DNA of 64,000 nt, taken from assembly GCA_950295325.1 (NCBI GenBank), contig OX485803.1, forward strand, positions 42,361,554 to 42,425,553, written 5' to 3'. The stretch is from Polytrichum commune (taxonomy: Eukaryota; Streptophyta; Polytrichopsida; Polytrichales; Polytrichaceae). The notes below the pieces were generated by a model, which saw nothing but the letters and a program-made list of their open reading frames with translations, did not search any database and had not been told where the DNA came from. Numbering within the stretch: the stretch's first letter is position 1; each line of letters opens with the position of its first letter. Of the stretch, positions 45,191 through 56,389 are shown piece after piece. The translations under genes and the position numbers were made by a program.

Positions 45191-45464
45191 GCAATGATTA
45201 ATAATGATTTTCTAGTGTTCCTTCACCATTATGTTGATTTGGGTTTGGTGACTTTCAAATGTGGGCCACTAATTGAGCGTGTGTTCATGATGACAGAGGA
45301 GAAGAGACAGAGGAGTCCCGGGATTACGGAAATAGCGGAGGACCTACAGGATTCAGAGCAGACAGGGGCATGCACCTCTATAAGATCCACAAAGTGTTTG
45401 CATGTGCATTTTACTGGTTGTTGGTCAGTTGTATATATGGAGTGATCAATGTTTCATTCTGTAG

Positions 45465-45608
45465 TTGTATCCTACACAATATGTGTCATTATGTAGTTGT
45501 TTCCAGTAGCCAATATTAGTCATTATGCAGTCGTAATTCAATGTTTTATGTGTCATTGTTTAGTCGTATCATGTATTTTATGTATCATTATATAGTTGTA
45601 TATCCCGC
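45465..45608. repeat. Minisatellite, left part, at the Gypsy insertion site
   Basis: About four units of roughly 33 bases with the core ATGTGTCATTATGTAGTTGT. The array continues beyond the Gypsy element at 56385-56520, so the Gypsy element inserted into it. Confidence 0.75.
45604..45608. repeat. Target-site duplication CCCGC (left), Gypsy element
   Basis: CCCGC directly precedes the left LTR and recurs at 56385-56389. Confidence 0.9.
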
Positions 45609-47391
45609 TGTGAGCCCAAAAGGGTGCCCACATTTAGTCTTAGACCCTTGAAACGTTAGTTGATGCACTTTGAAGTAGCATGTTACTTCACAAAAATATA
45701 AAAAGAGTGAAATGTTAGTCTTAGAAGTACCATGTTGTAAGAGGCTAGGATGTGAGTTGTTATTGTGTTTTTACCTTCGGAAGGATTTGAGTGAATGAGG
45801 ATAGGTAAGGAGAACTTGGATTGAGTAGTTAGTGAGTAGGCTAGTACAAATGGATGGAGACAACCAAAGTGACTCAAGAGGCAAGTGCATTCGAATTGGG
45901 ATGAATGGAGGATCACATGGAGCGCACAAGTGGACCACCTCATCATGGCCACTTAATGGGGAAGGCCCAAGGAAGAATGCAAGGTGGAGGATAAGCAAAT
46001 TCTCAAAGCACCAATCAAATCACGAGTTAAGCATCGTGGTTTGAATTAAGTGGTGAGCGACGATTTGGGAAAGTAAGGGGAGAAAGTTATGGCGGCGGAA
46101 AGCGAAGGAGGCTAAGTTTGGGTTGAAGCATCCCAAGTTTGGTAAAGTGTGGTAGGTAGAAAGCCAAGGCTAGTTAAATGTTCGAATTAGGATCCTTGTT
46201 GATCATTTGAGGGAGGAAGGCTTAGAAGATAGGATTGGCGCCTACTAAGTAGGAGGAAATCTCAAGGGCTTATCGTGAGCCTTGAGGGTGCTCACCCCCT
46301 CAAGCTTACTATATAATCCCTCATTCTTCCCTCACTCATCCTCTCTTTCCTTTGTGCTCCAAGGCACTCCACGAGTTATAAGTGTGGGTGTGGGAAGCCA
46401 TATTGGAGCACATGTGTGTGCTTAGTTTTTAGTTTGAGAGCCAAGGCTTGTTAGCCTTGAAGAGGGCTTGACCTCTTGGTAGAATTAGTGTTGACGTGAA
46501 GGATTTTAAAGTTAATTCATGATTCCAATTTGTGGTACTTTAAGTTCATGTTTTGAATACACGTGGTTGCAAGTTCCATGTTTAAGAGTTGAGCACTTGA
46601 TGTTGTGATGAGTGCAAAAATATACTTGTGTGGATTAGTTAGTCTTAGTGAAGTTAGGAAATTCTCTCTCCCCCTCTCCTCTCTAGGATTTTAGGATTTT
46701 AGGATTAGAGAAGAATTGTGTGATTAGAAAGGGGTTGTTAGTAGAATTAGGGAAATTAGGTAGGAAGATTAGTTAAGGGCTTGAATAATTAGTGAGGTAG
46801 TTGGGGATTACAACTACAAAGTTGTGGGTTCATGAAGGAGCTGGGTTTATGAAGGAGCTGGGTTTGTTTAGTTAGAAGCTAAGGAGCTGGGTTCATGAAG
46901 GAGCTGGGTTTATGAAGGAGCGGGGTTTGTTTAGTTAGAAGCTAAGAAGCTGGGTTTATGAAGGAGCTGGGTTATGAAGGAGCTAGGTTTATGTAATTAG
47001 AAAGTAAAGAGATGGGTTCATGAAGGAGCTTAGTAGATAGCCTACCTAATTAGCTCATAGACAAGTAGTTAGTTACATTATGCTAGTTAGTGTTATGTGT
47101 GGCTTTCACAAGTAAATGTATTTGAGATTGACTATAGAGAATAGTGTTTTTTTTAACACTTGCATCCTCTCTTTAAAAATAAACCACGTGCACAACTTAA
47201 TGGAGAATGTGGAGCACTCTCGCGATGGCAAGACAAAGGAAGCAAAGACCAAAGTTAAATCCAAGACCACTTGAAGGGTGAACCTTGCACTATGGACTCA
47301 TCCAAGTCCAAATCCAATACCGCGGAGGAATGTGAGCCCAAACCCACTACTCGGACTACGGACGCTTAAGGGTGGGGGGTTTGGCCTCACA
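45609..47391 (+). repeat. Left LTR of the Gypsy element (1783 bp)
   Basis: TGTGAGCCCAAAAGGGTGCC to GGTTTGGCCTCACA. Offset to the right LTR is 8993 bases throughout. It contains a TATA-type promoter block (46310), a GAAGGAGCTGGGTTTAT array (about 46835-47035), a TTTTAGGATT repeat and a 24-codon frame with the family's MENVE start (47200-47274) but no conserved core. Confidence 0.95.
46310..46317 (+). promoter_or_regulatory. Probable LTR TATA box
   Basis: TATATAAT lies in a block (CTCACCCCCTCAA...ACTATATAATCCCTCATTC) kept in the LTRs at 16313 and 27486 and in the right LTR at 55303. Conservation in diverged subfamily B copies and its place upstream of a CT-rich stretch suggest the core promoter. 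Subfamily A LTRs have a CT-rich tract here instead. Confidence 0.5.
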
Positions 47392-47395
47392 TAAT

Positions 47396-47413
47396 TGGTG
47401 CGTCTGCCGGGAG
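47396..47413 (+). other. Primer-binding-like site
   Basis: TGGTGCGTCTGCCGGGAG begins 4 bases after the left LTR. It starts with TGG, the complement of tRNA CCA, and its GCCGGG part resembles the tRNA-Asp/Glu-type sites of plant Gypsy elements. The exact tRNA is not determined. Confidence 0.6.
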
Positions 47414-48300
47414 CGAAGCGGAAGGTAGTTACAAGACTTGGAGGCGACTAGGAGACTTGGAGGCAACTAGGAAAAATTGGAGACACAAACTTGAGAGAAG
47501 GGAAGGAGCACCCGAAACTCGGTAAGTATTCTCTCTTTGGGTTACATTTGAATTCATTGTATTTCAACTATTCCTTGGAATGAATTGCATTGTCAATTAC
47601 GCAAATTCATTTTTGAGGAAGGAGCGCGGCGAAGGTACGTCCTCAACCTTTTTGGGGATTTGCTAAGAACTTAAAAGGAACCTATAACCGAGTAGCTCAT
47701 TTAAACATTAGAGGGTAAATTCACCTTAGGACATTGAACTTTAACACTCACCTCGGGGTGAGTCTCAAAGTTTTGGGAGTTGTCATTTCATGCTCTAGAT
47801 TAAATTAATATTTCACAAAGTTTATGGTGTTGTTACATTGAGTCACGATTGAGGGGAGTGCTAACTCACAGGGGGATGCGATTGCTCAAGGTATGTTTAT
47901 TTCTTCAAAGTGAACTCATTAACTAATTAAGGAATGCCTTTTGTACTCGTGATTGTTGTTATCCGTTGTAGAGGGTAATTCCCGAATTGTGGATGGTGTG
48001 AGAAGTTGAAGGGTGAAGCCTCGACTTTTAACATAATCTATTCGGAAGGTCACCCCCTCACAATCGGTATTGTGGTGAGTGTTAATTTGCGGAAAGGTGC
48101 GGAGGTGATGCTCCGACTTAACCAAAAAATTAACATGAACATGCCTATCCCCTATTGGGATTCTTTCACCTAAGTGGGCTTGCAGGTTCTTTTCCTCACC
48201 TCCTAAAAAAATTATAACCACACCAAGACAAGTGAAAATATTAAGAGGGAAATTGCTAGGATTATGTGTGGTCAAGTGAGGGTCGATCGATTCTTATGGA
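47414..48300 (+). other. Gypsy leader between primer site and gag-pol
   Basis: About 0.9 kb of untranslated leader. No upstream frame has retroviral motifs. The minus-strand frame at 47919-48275 is a shadow. Confidence 0.6.
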
Positions 48301-51300
48301 ATGCAAGGTAGGACTCGCTCACAAAAACCAAGTTTGATAGTAGGACTAGAGAAATCTACTCGAAAGAGGCAGTCCTCTAAAATCAGTGATAGATTAGAAC
48401 AAGATAATGTTAGAATAGAGAGTTGTTTGAACGTCGAACCTAGGACTAGGTCAATTCTAGACACCTTAGAACTTGGAGCTCAACTTGAAGAGGAGATCAC
48501 TCCCTCCAAATTGAGTGGTGAAACTTCTTCGGAAAATTACACACTTAGAGAAGAATTCCCGGTAGAAGTTGATAGGGGATTGTTGAATAGTTCACCGGTC
48601 ACCATGGCCGAGGAACGGGGGATGGATCCACCACCCATACCCCCAATTCCGCCCATACCTCCTATACCTCCAATAGACCCATTGGTTAGGCCAAGAGGCC
48701 TACCAATTGTGGTTCCACAAAATTTAGCGGCGATGGATATGCCATCTCATCTCCCTAAATTTTATGGGACCAAGGATGAGGACCCCTCTCGGCACATGGA
48801 ACGGTATATCGAACGGTTGGCTAGCTTCCTCATAACCGACCCGGGTTATTGGTTAGTGTGGTTTCCTACCACTCTAGAGGGGGAAGCCTATGAATGGTAT
48901 CGGGATCATGCCGAGGGACATTTTAGGGGATGGGAACAATTACAAAGGGAGTTTCTTAACGAATTTAGGCCGGAAGTGGGTCAAAGTACCGCATTAAGGG
49001 CATTGTCGTCATTGAAGCAAGGAAGGGAGGAAGAAATTTCGGCTTACATTAGGAGGTTTGATTTAGTGTGCACTAGATTTGTGGGTACCATGCTCAACGA
49101 CGACACGCTAAAGCAATTTTTCATTCAAGGGTTTTTTAAGTCCGGAACTATTAGGGGTGTTCTAGAAAGGAATCCCTTGACCTTGGCGGATGCCAAGCGT
49201 GCGGCTAGAGATATTGAAAACTTGGATAAAGATCACGAAAGGCTATGGAGAAGGGAGGATGAATTGATCCCACAATTCATCCCCATACGCCCTAGGGTGG
49301 TAGCGGTAGAACCCGCTAAGTATGAGAACCAAATTCCATATGCCATTGTGGACACCGGTCCCCGACCTTTAGCGGTTAGGGAACCGGCACCTCTTTTGGC
49401 ACTACCGGCCCCTAGAACGGATCCACACTTGGAGGAGGTTGAGAGAAGACTAGGTGCTAGCCAACTAGGATTCCAAGAGGCTATGATAAAACAAATGCAA
49501 AGCCTCACGGATCAAATGTCATTAATGATCCGGAGTCAACAACCGGGGCCTCCACCCCCGGTTGAGTCGGGTAGGCATTCTTCCGGATTATGGTGTGTCC
49601 AATGTGGCCAACCGGGCCACACGCGTCAATTTTGTAGAAGTGGACAAAACCGTGACCAAAGAGGAAACGGTAACCCACCTCAACAAAATCAACGAGGTCA
49701 AGCGCCACCTCACTATGGAAATGGAAGCAATAGAGGACCACAACCTAGAGGGCAAGGTGGCCAAAATTTAGAGAAGAAGGAATTTCATCCCTTTTGTGGA
49801 AGGTGGCACGCTCAAGGACAATGTTGGTCCGAAGGTCAAGAGTTTAATTGTAGCAATTGTGGAGGAAGTCATCCCTCGGATACGTGTCGCCAACCGGACA
49901 AAATAATTAATGTCCCTTACCCGGTGGCTAATCCACAACAACAAGCAAGGGATAATATGCGAGGTGCTAGGCCACAAGGAGTACCGGCCAATGAACTTAG
50001 GCCACCTAACTTATACTATGACCATAGTAATGCTAGGCAAACTTTTCATCCACCGGCGGGCTTGCAAACTACAACCGGTTACATTCCAATACAAAATAGA
50101 CAAGGAGTTCCACCTAATGGTAGTAATGGGAGACAAGCGCCTCCAACGGATCCGGGACCATCTAACTCCCAAGATGTTAGGTTCATGGATGGAGTGTTGG
50201 AGGCCACATGTGATGACATGCTTCCTCTCCCAACGAGAATTGGAGAGGAGCAAAGTCAATGGCCTCCTCACACCAATGCTATTACATATGAGTTAGTGAA
50301 GGGTAAGGGTGTGGTTGAAGAAGCACCTGCACTAGCGGTAACTACTAGGGCTAGGAGAGGGGATGCCCCGTTGGAGGTAGGAATAGGAGAGCAAGGAAAT
50401 TACTCTTCGGATGAAGAGATTAATCTCTCCGAGTTGGATAGGGTAGCTAGAAGAGCTACTAAGGATGTGGAGAGGGAAAATATAATTTTACAAGATAGGG
50501 AGAGGACTAATGCGGTACATGACTTGGATAATAGCGATGTGGGTGAATGGGAAGGACCGGGGGTTCCCGTAGACGAATTCGACGTAGTGGGTAATTCTAA
50601 GGTGGAAAGATCTACCGGGTACGACTTGTGGGCGGACCTTAGTACACTCAAGGCGGATATTACTTTCGGCCAACTATTGGAAATTTCACCCACGGCAAGG
50701 AAAACATTAAAGGAGGGAATGCCGGTACACAAGAGGATGAGGAAGGTGAAAGCTAAAATAGCCGCTAGGATCCAATCACAAGGTGGAAGAGACGTGAAAG
50801 CTATAGAAATAGAAGTTGTTATAGTAGATAAGGTGGTTCCTAATGCGCTAGTCGACGGAGGGAGTAGTCTAAATATACTACCGGAGGATACTATGAAAAA
50901 ATTGGGACTTGGACTCACGGGGCCTTCACCTTTGGTCATAAATATGGCAAATCAAAGTTCGACTACGCCTTTGGGGATGATCAAGGATTGTAGAATGACT
51001 ACGGGAGGTGAGGAGTACTTGGTCACCTTCCATGTCATTAAAATGCACTCCAACAAGGACACCTTCCCCATTTTGCTAGGTAGGCCTTGGTTGCGGATGG
51101 CGAATGCTATGGTCAATTGGGGTGGACCTAAACCATCCATCACTTATGGTCCGGAGGGTAATAGGGTCATAGTGTCCATTGGTTCATTAGAAGGATGGAT
51201 GAAGAAGGAGATGTATTTGCCATTGGAGAAGGAAATTGATGACTTAAACGAGAATGAGATTGGCAAGGCATTGGTGGGAGTCGTCCATCCCGAAGGTCAA

Positions 51301-54300
51301 AGGGTTGTTATAGATTCGGGCTCGGGAAGTCTAGGTCCTAATTTTTACAATTATGGGGATAATGGGGATTATGCCCAATGGCTAAGGGAGTACCCCGAGT
51401 CCGAGGTTGATGTAATGGTTACATTTCACCAAGTAGGCTTAGGGAGTGAATTTCCTAGTGTTAGTTTAGGAGAGGGCTCATTGTTGGAGCCATGTGAGGT
51501 GCTCACCGAGGAAGAGTGGGTTAGCGGTGGGTTAACACCTTGGGTAGATGACGTGGAAGAGGGTGAGGTTAGTTTAATTCATGTAGATGGGACTCAAGAG
51601 GAGGATGTGATTATTGAGTCATCGAAATTGGAGGAGCCTTTACATTTCAAGACCACGTCTACGGGGATAGTTGTAGGTCAAGATGTGAAAGATTACCCCA
51701 ATGTGCCTTCCGATTGGTATCGGAACAAAGAGGAACAAGCACATGTGTCGGAAGCGGATTGGCGGTACGTGGATGTGAAATTAAAGAATGGAAAAACCCG
51801 ACAAATGAAGATGGGCTCCAAATTGGGGGAGAAAGAGGTTAGGGAGTATAGCAATTTGGTGGATGAGTTTAGTGATACTTTTGCATGGTCCTACGATGAG
51901 CTTAAGGGAATTCCTAGGGAAATGGTAGAGCACCGGATTCCTTTAATTCCGGGGGCGAGGCCAATTAGACAAAAGGAGAGGAGGATGAATCCTCAATTGC
52001 AATTGTTGGTGAAAGCGGAATTGGAAAGGTTATTGAAGGCCGGGTTTATCAAGCCGGTGGAAATCACGGATTGGGTTTCTCCTATGGTCTTAGTAAAGAA
52101 AAAAAATGGGAAATTAAGGGTTTGTGTCGACTATAGGAAATTGAATTCGTGCACACAAAAGGATCACTTCCCCTTACCTTTTATCACCTTGTTGCTTGAG
52201 GAGGTTGGAGGTCATTCGCGATATACCTTTATGGATGGGTATGCGGGTTATAATCAAATTTCCATAGCCCTCCAAGATATCCATAAAACGGCTTTTACTA
52301 CACCTTGGGGTACTTTTGTGTGGGTAGTGATGCCATTTGGGTTATGTAATGCCCCGGCTACTTTCCAACGATTAGTAATGTATATCTTCACCGACTTGTT
52401 GTTCAAATCCATGACCGTCTTTGTGGACGATTTTAGCACACAAAGTAATGTGGATGATCACCTACATTGTGTTAGGGAGGCATTGGTTAGGTGTAGGAAG
52501 ATGAGGTTAGCATTGAACCCGGATAAGACATTTTTGGGAGTGAATAAGGGAGTGTTGTTGGGTTATGTTGTTAGTGAGAAAGGTAGAGAACCCGATCCGG
52601 ATAAGATTGCGGCCATAAGCGACTTGGCAACTCCAACCAATTCCAAGGGGATCTCTAAGTTGTTAGGACATGTGGGATGGTACCGGGAACTTATTCCTAA
52701 TTTTTCAAAGATAGCGGTGCCCATTACCCATTTGCTCAAAAAGGATGTCAAATTCGAGTGGACGGATGCTTGTCAAAAAGCCTTTGAGGAATTGCGGGAT
52801 AGGTTGAGCACCTATCCGGTGTTGATACCACCCAATTGGGGTAAACCTTTTCACGTCTATTGTGATGCTAGTAATGTGGCAATAGGGAGTGCGCTTTGTC
52901 AAGCAACGGGAGAAAAAGAGAAGGATCAACCTATAGCTTATGCGAGTAAGCAATTGACCCCCGCCGAAAGAAACTACTCTACAACGGAGAGGGAGTGCCT
53001 AGCCATGGTGTTTTCCGTTAAAAAGTTTAGGCATTACCTCATGTGCAACCCGGTTGTATTTTTTGTTGACCACATGGCTATCAAGTATCTAATTAACAAG
53101 GCGGAGTTAAGTGGTAGGTTAGCTAGGTGGGTTTTGTTATTAGAAGAATTCGACTACACGGTGGAATATAAACCGGGTCGTATGCATTTACAAGCGGACC
53201 ACTTGTCTAGGTTGTCGGAGGAGATAAGAAAAAATCCGGTAAATGATATGTTAGTAGATGATAGCCTCTTTGTGGTCACTTCTACACCGGAGTGGTATGC
53301 GGGCATAGTGGAATTTCTAACAACCCACAAGTTGCCCAAAGAGTGGACAAAAGAAGAGAGAAGGAAGGTGAGGGTAAATAGTAGGCAATTTGTTGTAGTG
53401 GGCCATAGGTTGTTTAGAAGGGGGTCCGATGGTATTTTACGACGATGCGTGTCAAAAACGGAGGTTGAAGCGATTTTAATCGCTTGCCACGATAGCGCTT
53501 GCGGCGGTCACTTCTCGGGTCAACTCACCGGGCAAAAAATACTTAGAGCGGGCTACTTTTGGCCTACACTATTTAAGGACGCCCATAACTATGTAAGGAA
53601 ATGCGACGCTTGCCAACGGTATGCCCGAGACGACCTTAGAATGGAGATGCCTTTACATGTATCATTACCCTTAATTCCTTTCGAAAAATGGGGCATCGAC
53701 TATGTGGGTGAGGTCCATCCCCAATCTTCAAAAGGAATGAAATATATTGTGGTGGCAACCGAGTACCTCACCAAGTGGGCGGAAGCCAAAGCGGTGAAGA
53801 CCGACACGGCGGAACACGCGGCAACATTTATGTACGAAAACATAATTTCGCGGTTCGGGGTGCCGAAGATCCTAGTAAGCGATAGGGGTACTCACTTTTT
53901 GAATGACTTGATTCGAGAGATGACAGAGAAATTTAAAATTGATCACCGGAAGACTACTCCCTACCACCCACAAACCAATGGACAAACGGAAAGGGTTAAC
54001 GGAATTTTGGTGAGTATACTACGCAAGACGGTTATAGACTCGAAGCGGGATTGGGATACGAAACTAACGGCGGCACTTTGGGCATACCGTACAACCTATA
54101 AGGTAACTACGCGTGCTACACCATTTTCCTTAGTCTATGGTCTTGAAGCGACACTACCAATCGAATATGAAGTCGAGTCACTTAGGGTGGCCGTGAGTAC
54201 GAGACTTACCGAAAGTCAATCCTTACGAAATCGACTAACCGATTTGGAAGCACTTGACGAAGGGAGGAGAATGGCGGCTCAACATATTGAGGCAATCCAA

Positions 54301-54540
54301 AGAAGGAGAAAGATTACTTTCGACAAACGACATAAGAGAAGGGCCCTAACACCGGGAATCATGGTCATGATTCAAGACGCACGAAAGCTTGAATTTCCGG
54401 CGAAATTCAATGCGGTATGGTTAGGACCTTACCTTGTCTATGAGGTCTTTCCTAATAATTCAATTCAATTGGAAACGTTGAATGGTGAGCTCTTTCCTAC
54501 CCGTACATCGGGAAGTAGATGTAAGGAGTACCGAGCTTGA
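48301..54540 (+). CDS. Gag-pol polyprotein of the Gypsy element (2079 codons)
   Basis: A single frame beginning ATGCAAGGTAGG. Gag domain at about residues 140-330 (LPKFYGTKDEDPSRHMERYI ... FNEFRPEVGQS-like). CCHC knuckle CVQCGQPGHTRQFC at 432-445, with a second Cys/His cluster at about 498-535. Aspartic protease ALVDGGSSLNIL with Asp 852, then LLGRPWLR. Reverse transcriptase from about 1200, with FVDD at 1374-1377. RNase H YCDASNVAIGSAL with Asp 1522. Integrase with an HHCC finger (His 1730, His 1737, Cys 1768, Cys 1771) and catalytic Asp 1800, Asp 1861, Glu 1897, giving the D-D-35-E spacing. All key motifs are visible. Gag and Pol share one frame, as in many plant Gypsy elements. An acidic segment of about 200 residues between protease and polymerase is longer than usual and unrecognised. 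Confidence 0.95.
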   Translation: MQGRTRSQKPSLIVGLEKSTRKRQSSKISDRLEQDNVRIESCLNVEPRTRSILDTLELGAQLEEEITPSKLSGETSSENYTLREEFPVEVDRGLLNSSPVTMAEERGMDPPPIPPIPPIPPIPPIDPLVRPRGLPIVVPQNLAAMDMPSHLPKFYGTKDEDPSRHMERYIERLASFLITDPGYWLVWFPTTLEGEAYEWYRDHAEGHFRGWEQLQREFLNEFRPEVGQSTALRALSSLKQGREEEISAYIRRFDLVCTRFVGTMLNDDTLKQFFIQGFFKSGTIRGVLERNPLTLADAKRAARDIENLDKDHERLWRREDELIPQFIPIRPRVVAVEPAKYENQIPYAIVDTGPRPLAVREPAPLLALPAPRTDPHLEEVERRLGASQLGFQEAMIKQMQSLTDQMSLMIRSQQPGPPPPVESGRHSSGLWCVQCGQPGHTRQFCRSGQNRDQRGNGNPPQQNQRGQAPPHYGNGSNRGPQPRGQGGQNLEKKEFHPFCGRWHAQGQCWSEGQEFNCSNCGGSHPSDTCRQPDKIINVPYPVANPQQQARDNMRGARPQGVPANELRPPNLYYDHSNARQTFHPPAGLQTTTGYIPIQNRQGVPPNGSNGRQAPPTDPGPSNSQDVRFMDGVLEATCDDMLPLPTRIGEEQSQWPPHTNAITYELVKGKGVVEEAPALAVTTRARRGDAPLEVGIGEQGNYSSDEEINLSELDRVARRATKDVERENIILQDRERTNAVHDLDNSDVGEWEGPGVPVDEFDVVGNSKVERSTGYDLWADLSTLKADITFGQLLEISPTARKTLKEGMPVHKRMRKVKAKIAARIQSQGGRDVKAIEIEVVIVDKVVPNALVDGGSSLNILPEDTMKKLGLGLTGPSPLVINMANQSSTTPLGMIKDCRMTTGGEEYLVTFHVIKMHSNKDTFPILLGRPWLRMANAMVNWGGPKPSITYGPEGNRVIVSIGSLEGWMKKEMYLPLEKEIDDLNENEIGKALVGVVHPEGQRVVIDSGSGSLGPNFYNYGDNGDYAQWLREYPESEVDVMVTFHQVGLGSEFPSVSLGEGSLLEPCEVLTEEEWVSGGLTPWVDDVEEGEVSLIHVDGTQEEDVIIESSKLEEPLHFKTTSTGIVVGQDVKDYPNVPSDWYRNKEEQAHVSEADWRYVDVKLKNGKTRQMKMGSKLGEKEVREYSNLVDEFSDTFAWSYDELKGIPREMVEHRIPLIPGARPIRQKERRMNPQLQLLVKAELERLLKAGFIKPVEITDWVSPMVLVKKKNGKLRVCVDYRKLNSCTQKDHFPLPFITLLLEEVGGHSRYTFMDGYAGYNQISIALQDIHKTAFTTPWGTFVWVVMPFGLCNAPATFQRLVMYIFTDLLFKSMTVFVDDFSTQSNVDDHLHCVREALVRCRKMRLALNPDKTFLGVNKGVLLGYVVSEKGREPDPDKIAAISDLATPTNSKGISKLLGHVGWYRELIPNFSKIAVPITHLLKKDVKFEWTDACQKAFEELRDRLSTYPVLIPPNWGKPFHVYCDASNVAIGSALCQATGEKEKDQPIAYASKQLTPAERNYSTTERECLAMVFSVKKFRHYLMCNPVVFFVDHMAIKYLINKAELSGRLARWVLLLEEFDYTVEYKPGRMHLQADHLSRLSEEIRKNPVNDMLVDDSLFVVTSTPEWYAGIVEFLTTHKLPKEWTKEERRKVRVNSRQFVVVGHRLFRRGSDGILRRCVSKTEVEAILIACHDSACGGHFSGQLTGQKILRAGYFWPTLFKDAHNYVRKCDACQRYARDDLRMEMPLHVSLPLIPFEKWGIDYVGEVHPQSSKGMKYIVVATEYLTKWAEAKAVKTDTAEHAATFMYENIISRFGVPKILVSDRGTHFLNDLIREMTEKFKIDHRKTTPYHPQTNGQTERVNGILVSILRKTVIDSKRDWDTKLTAALWAYRTTYKVTTRATPFSLVYGLEATLPIEYEVESLRVAVSTRLTESQSLRNRLTDLEALDEGRRMAAQHIEAIQRRRKITFDKRHKRRALTPGIMVMIQDARKLEFPAKFNAVWLGPYLVYEVFPNNSIQLETLNGELFPTRTSGSRCKEYRA

Positions 54541-54557
54541 CTAGGCAACTTACCCTT

Positions 54558-54568
54558 GGAGCAGGAGA
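54558..54568 (+). other. Possible polypurine tract
   Basis: GGAGCAGGAGA, mostly purine, lies 33 bases before the right LTR. That is farther than usual, so the assignment is tentative. Confidence 0.35.
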
Positions 54569-54601
54569 TGTTTGGATTCATCCCCCGATGGTCGCCAATT
54601 A

Positions 54602-56384
54602 TGTGAGCCCAAAAGGGTGCCCACATTTAGTCTTAGACCCTTGAAACGTTAGTTGATGCACTTTGAAGTAGCATGTTACTTCACAAAAATATAAAAAGAG
54701 TGAAATGTTAGTCTTAGAAGTACCATGTTGTAAGAGGCTAGGATGTGAGTTGTTATTGTGTTTTTACCTTCGGAAGGATTTGAGTGAATGAGGATAGGTA
54801 AGGAGAACTTGGATTGAGTAGTTAGTGAGTAGGCTAGTACAAATGGATGGAGACAACCAAAGTGACTCAAGAGGCAAGTGCATTCGAATTGGGATGAATG
54901 GAGGATCACATGGAGCGCACAAGTGGACCACCTCATCATGGCCACTTAATGGGGAAGGCCCAAGGAAGAATGCAAGGTGGAGGATAAGCAAATTCTCAAA
55001 GCACCAATCAAATCACGAGTTAAGCATCGTGGTTTGAATTAAGTGGTGAGCGACGATTTGGGAAAGTAAGGGGAGAAAGTTATGGCGGCGGAAAGCGAAG
55101 GAGGCTAAGTTTGGGTTGAAGCATCCCAAGTTTGGTAAAGTGTGGTAGGTAGAAAGCCAAGGCTAGTTAAATGTTCGAATTAGGATCCTTGTTGATCATT
55201 TGAGGGAGGAAGGCTTAGAAGATAGGATTGGCGCCTACTAAGTAGGAGGAAATCTCAAGGGCTTATCGTGAGCCTTGAGGGTGCTCACCCCCTCAAGCTT
55301 ACTATATAATCCCTCATTCTTCCCTCACTCATCCTCTCTTTCCTTTGTGCTCCAAGGCACTCCACGAGTTATAAGTGTGGGTGTGGGAAGCCATATTGGA
55401 GCACATGTGTGTGCTTAGTTTTTAGTTTGAGAGCCAAGGCTTGTTAGCCTTGAAGAGGGCTTGACCTCTTGGTAGAATTAGTGTTGACGTGAAGGATTTT
55501 AAAGTTAATTCATGATTCCAATTTGTGGTACTTTAAGTTCATGTTTTGAATACACGTGGTTGCAAGTTCCATGTTTAAGAGTTGAGCACTTGATGTTGTG
55601 ATGAGTGCAAAAATATACTTGTGTGGATTAGTTAGTCTTAGTGAAGTTAGGAAATTCTCTCTCCCCCTCTCCTCTCTAGGATTTTAGGATTTTAGGATTA
55701 GAGAAGAATTGTGTGATTAGAAAGGGGTTGTTAGTAGAATTAGGGAAATTAGGTAGGAAGATTAGTTAAGGGCTTGAATAATTAGTGAGGTAGTTGGGGA
55801 TTACAACTACAAAGTTGTGGGTTCATGAAGGAGCTGGGTTTATGAAGGAGCTGGGTTTGTTTAGTTAGAAGCTAAGGAGCTGGGTTCATGAAGGAGCTGG
55901 GTTTATGAAGGAGCGGGGTTTGTTTAGTTAGAAGCTAAGAAGCTGGGTTTATGAAGGAGCTGGGTTATGAAGGAGCTAGGTTTATGTAATTAGAAAGTAA
56001 AGAGATGGGTTCATGAAGGAGCTTAGTAGATAGCCTACCTAATTAGCTCATAGACAAGTAGTTAGTTACATTATGCTAGTTAGTGTTATGTGTGGCTTTC
56101 ACAAGTAAATGTATTTGAGATTGACTATAGAGAATAGTGTTTTTTTTAACACTTGCATCCTCTCTTTAAAAATAAACCACGTGCACAACTTAATGGAGAA
56201 TGTGGAGCACTCTCGCGATGGCAAGACAAAGGAAGCAAAGACCAAAGTTAAATCCAAGACCACTTGAAGGGTGAACCTTGCACTATGGACTCATCCAAGT
56301 CCAAATCCAATACCGCGGAGGAATGTGAGCCCAAACCCACTACTCGGACTACGGACGCTTAAGGGTGGGGGGTTTGGCCTCACA
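54602..56384 (+). repeat. Right LTR of the Gypsy element (1783 bp)
   Basis: Same length as the left LTR, and I see no difference in the stretches compared. The open frames inside it simply repeat those of the left LTR. Confidence 0.95.
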
Positions 56385-56389
56385 CCCGC
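56385..56389. repeat. Target-site duplication CCCGC (right), Gypsy element
   Basis: CCCGC directly follows the right LTR, matching 45604-45608. Confidence 0.9.

Larger units (their letters stand above)
45609..56384 (+). mobile_element. Whole-looking Ty3/Gypsy LTR retrotransposon, 10.8 kb
   Basis: Two LTRs of 1783 bp each in which I see no difference, a primer-binding-like site just after the left LTR, a purine-rich tract before the right LTR, a 2079-codon gag-pol frame and an exact CCCGC duplication. The order protease, reverse transcriptase, RNase H, integrase defines Ty3/Gypsy. No chromodomain is visible at the C-terminus, and the FAWSYDELKGI segment before the polymerase recalls the Tat/Athila side of plant Gypsy elements. 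It looks whole. Undiverged LTRs mean a very recent insertion. It sits inside a minisatellite of the CACTA remnant. Confidence 0.95.

Noticed and set aside
47919-48275. 118-codon minus-strand frame in the Gypsy leader
   Set aside because: Low-information antisense frame inside the element, without conserved motifs.
50400-50939. 179-codon antisense frame within gag-pol
   Set aside because: Shadow of the coding strand in a Ser/Glu-rich region.
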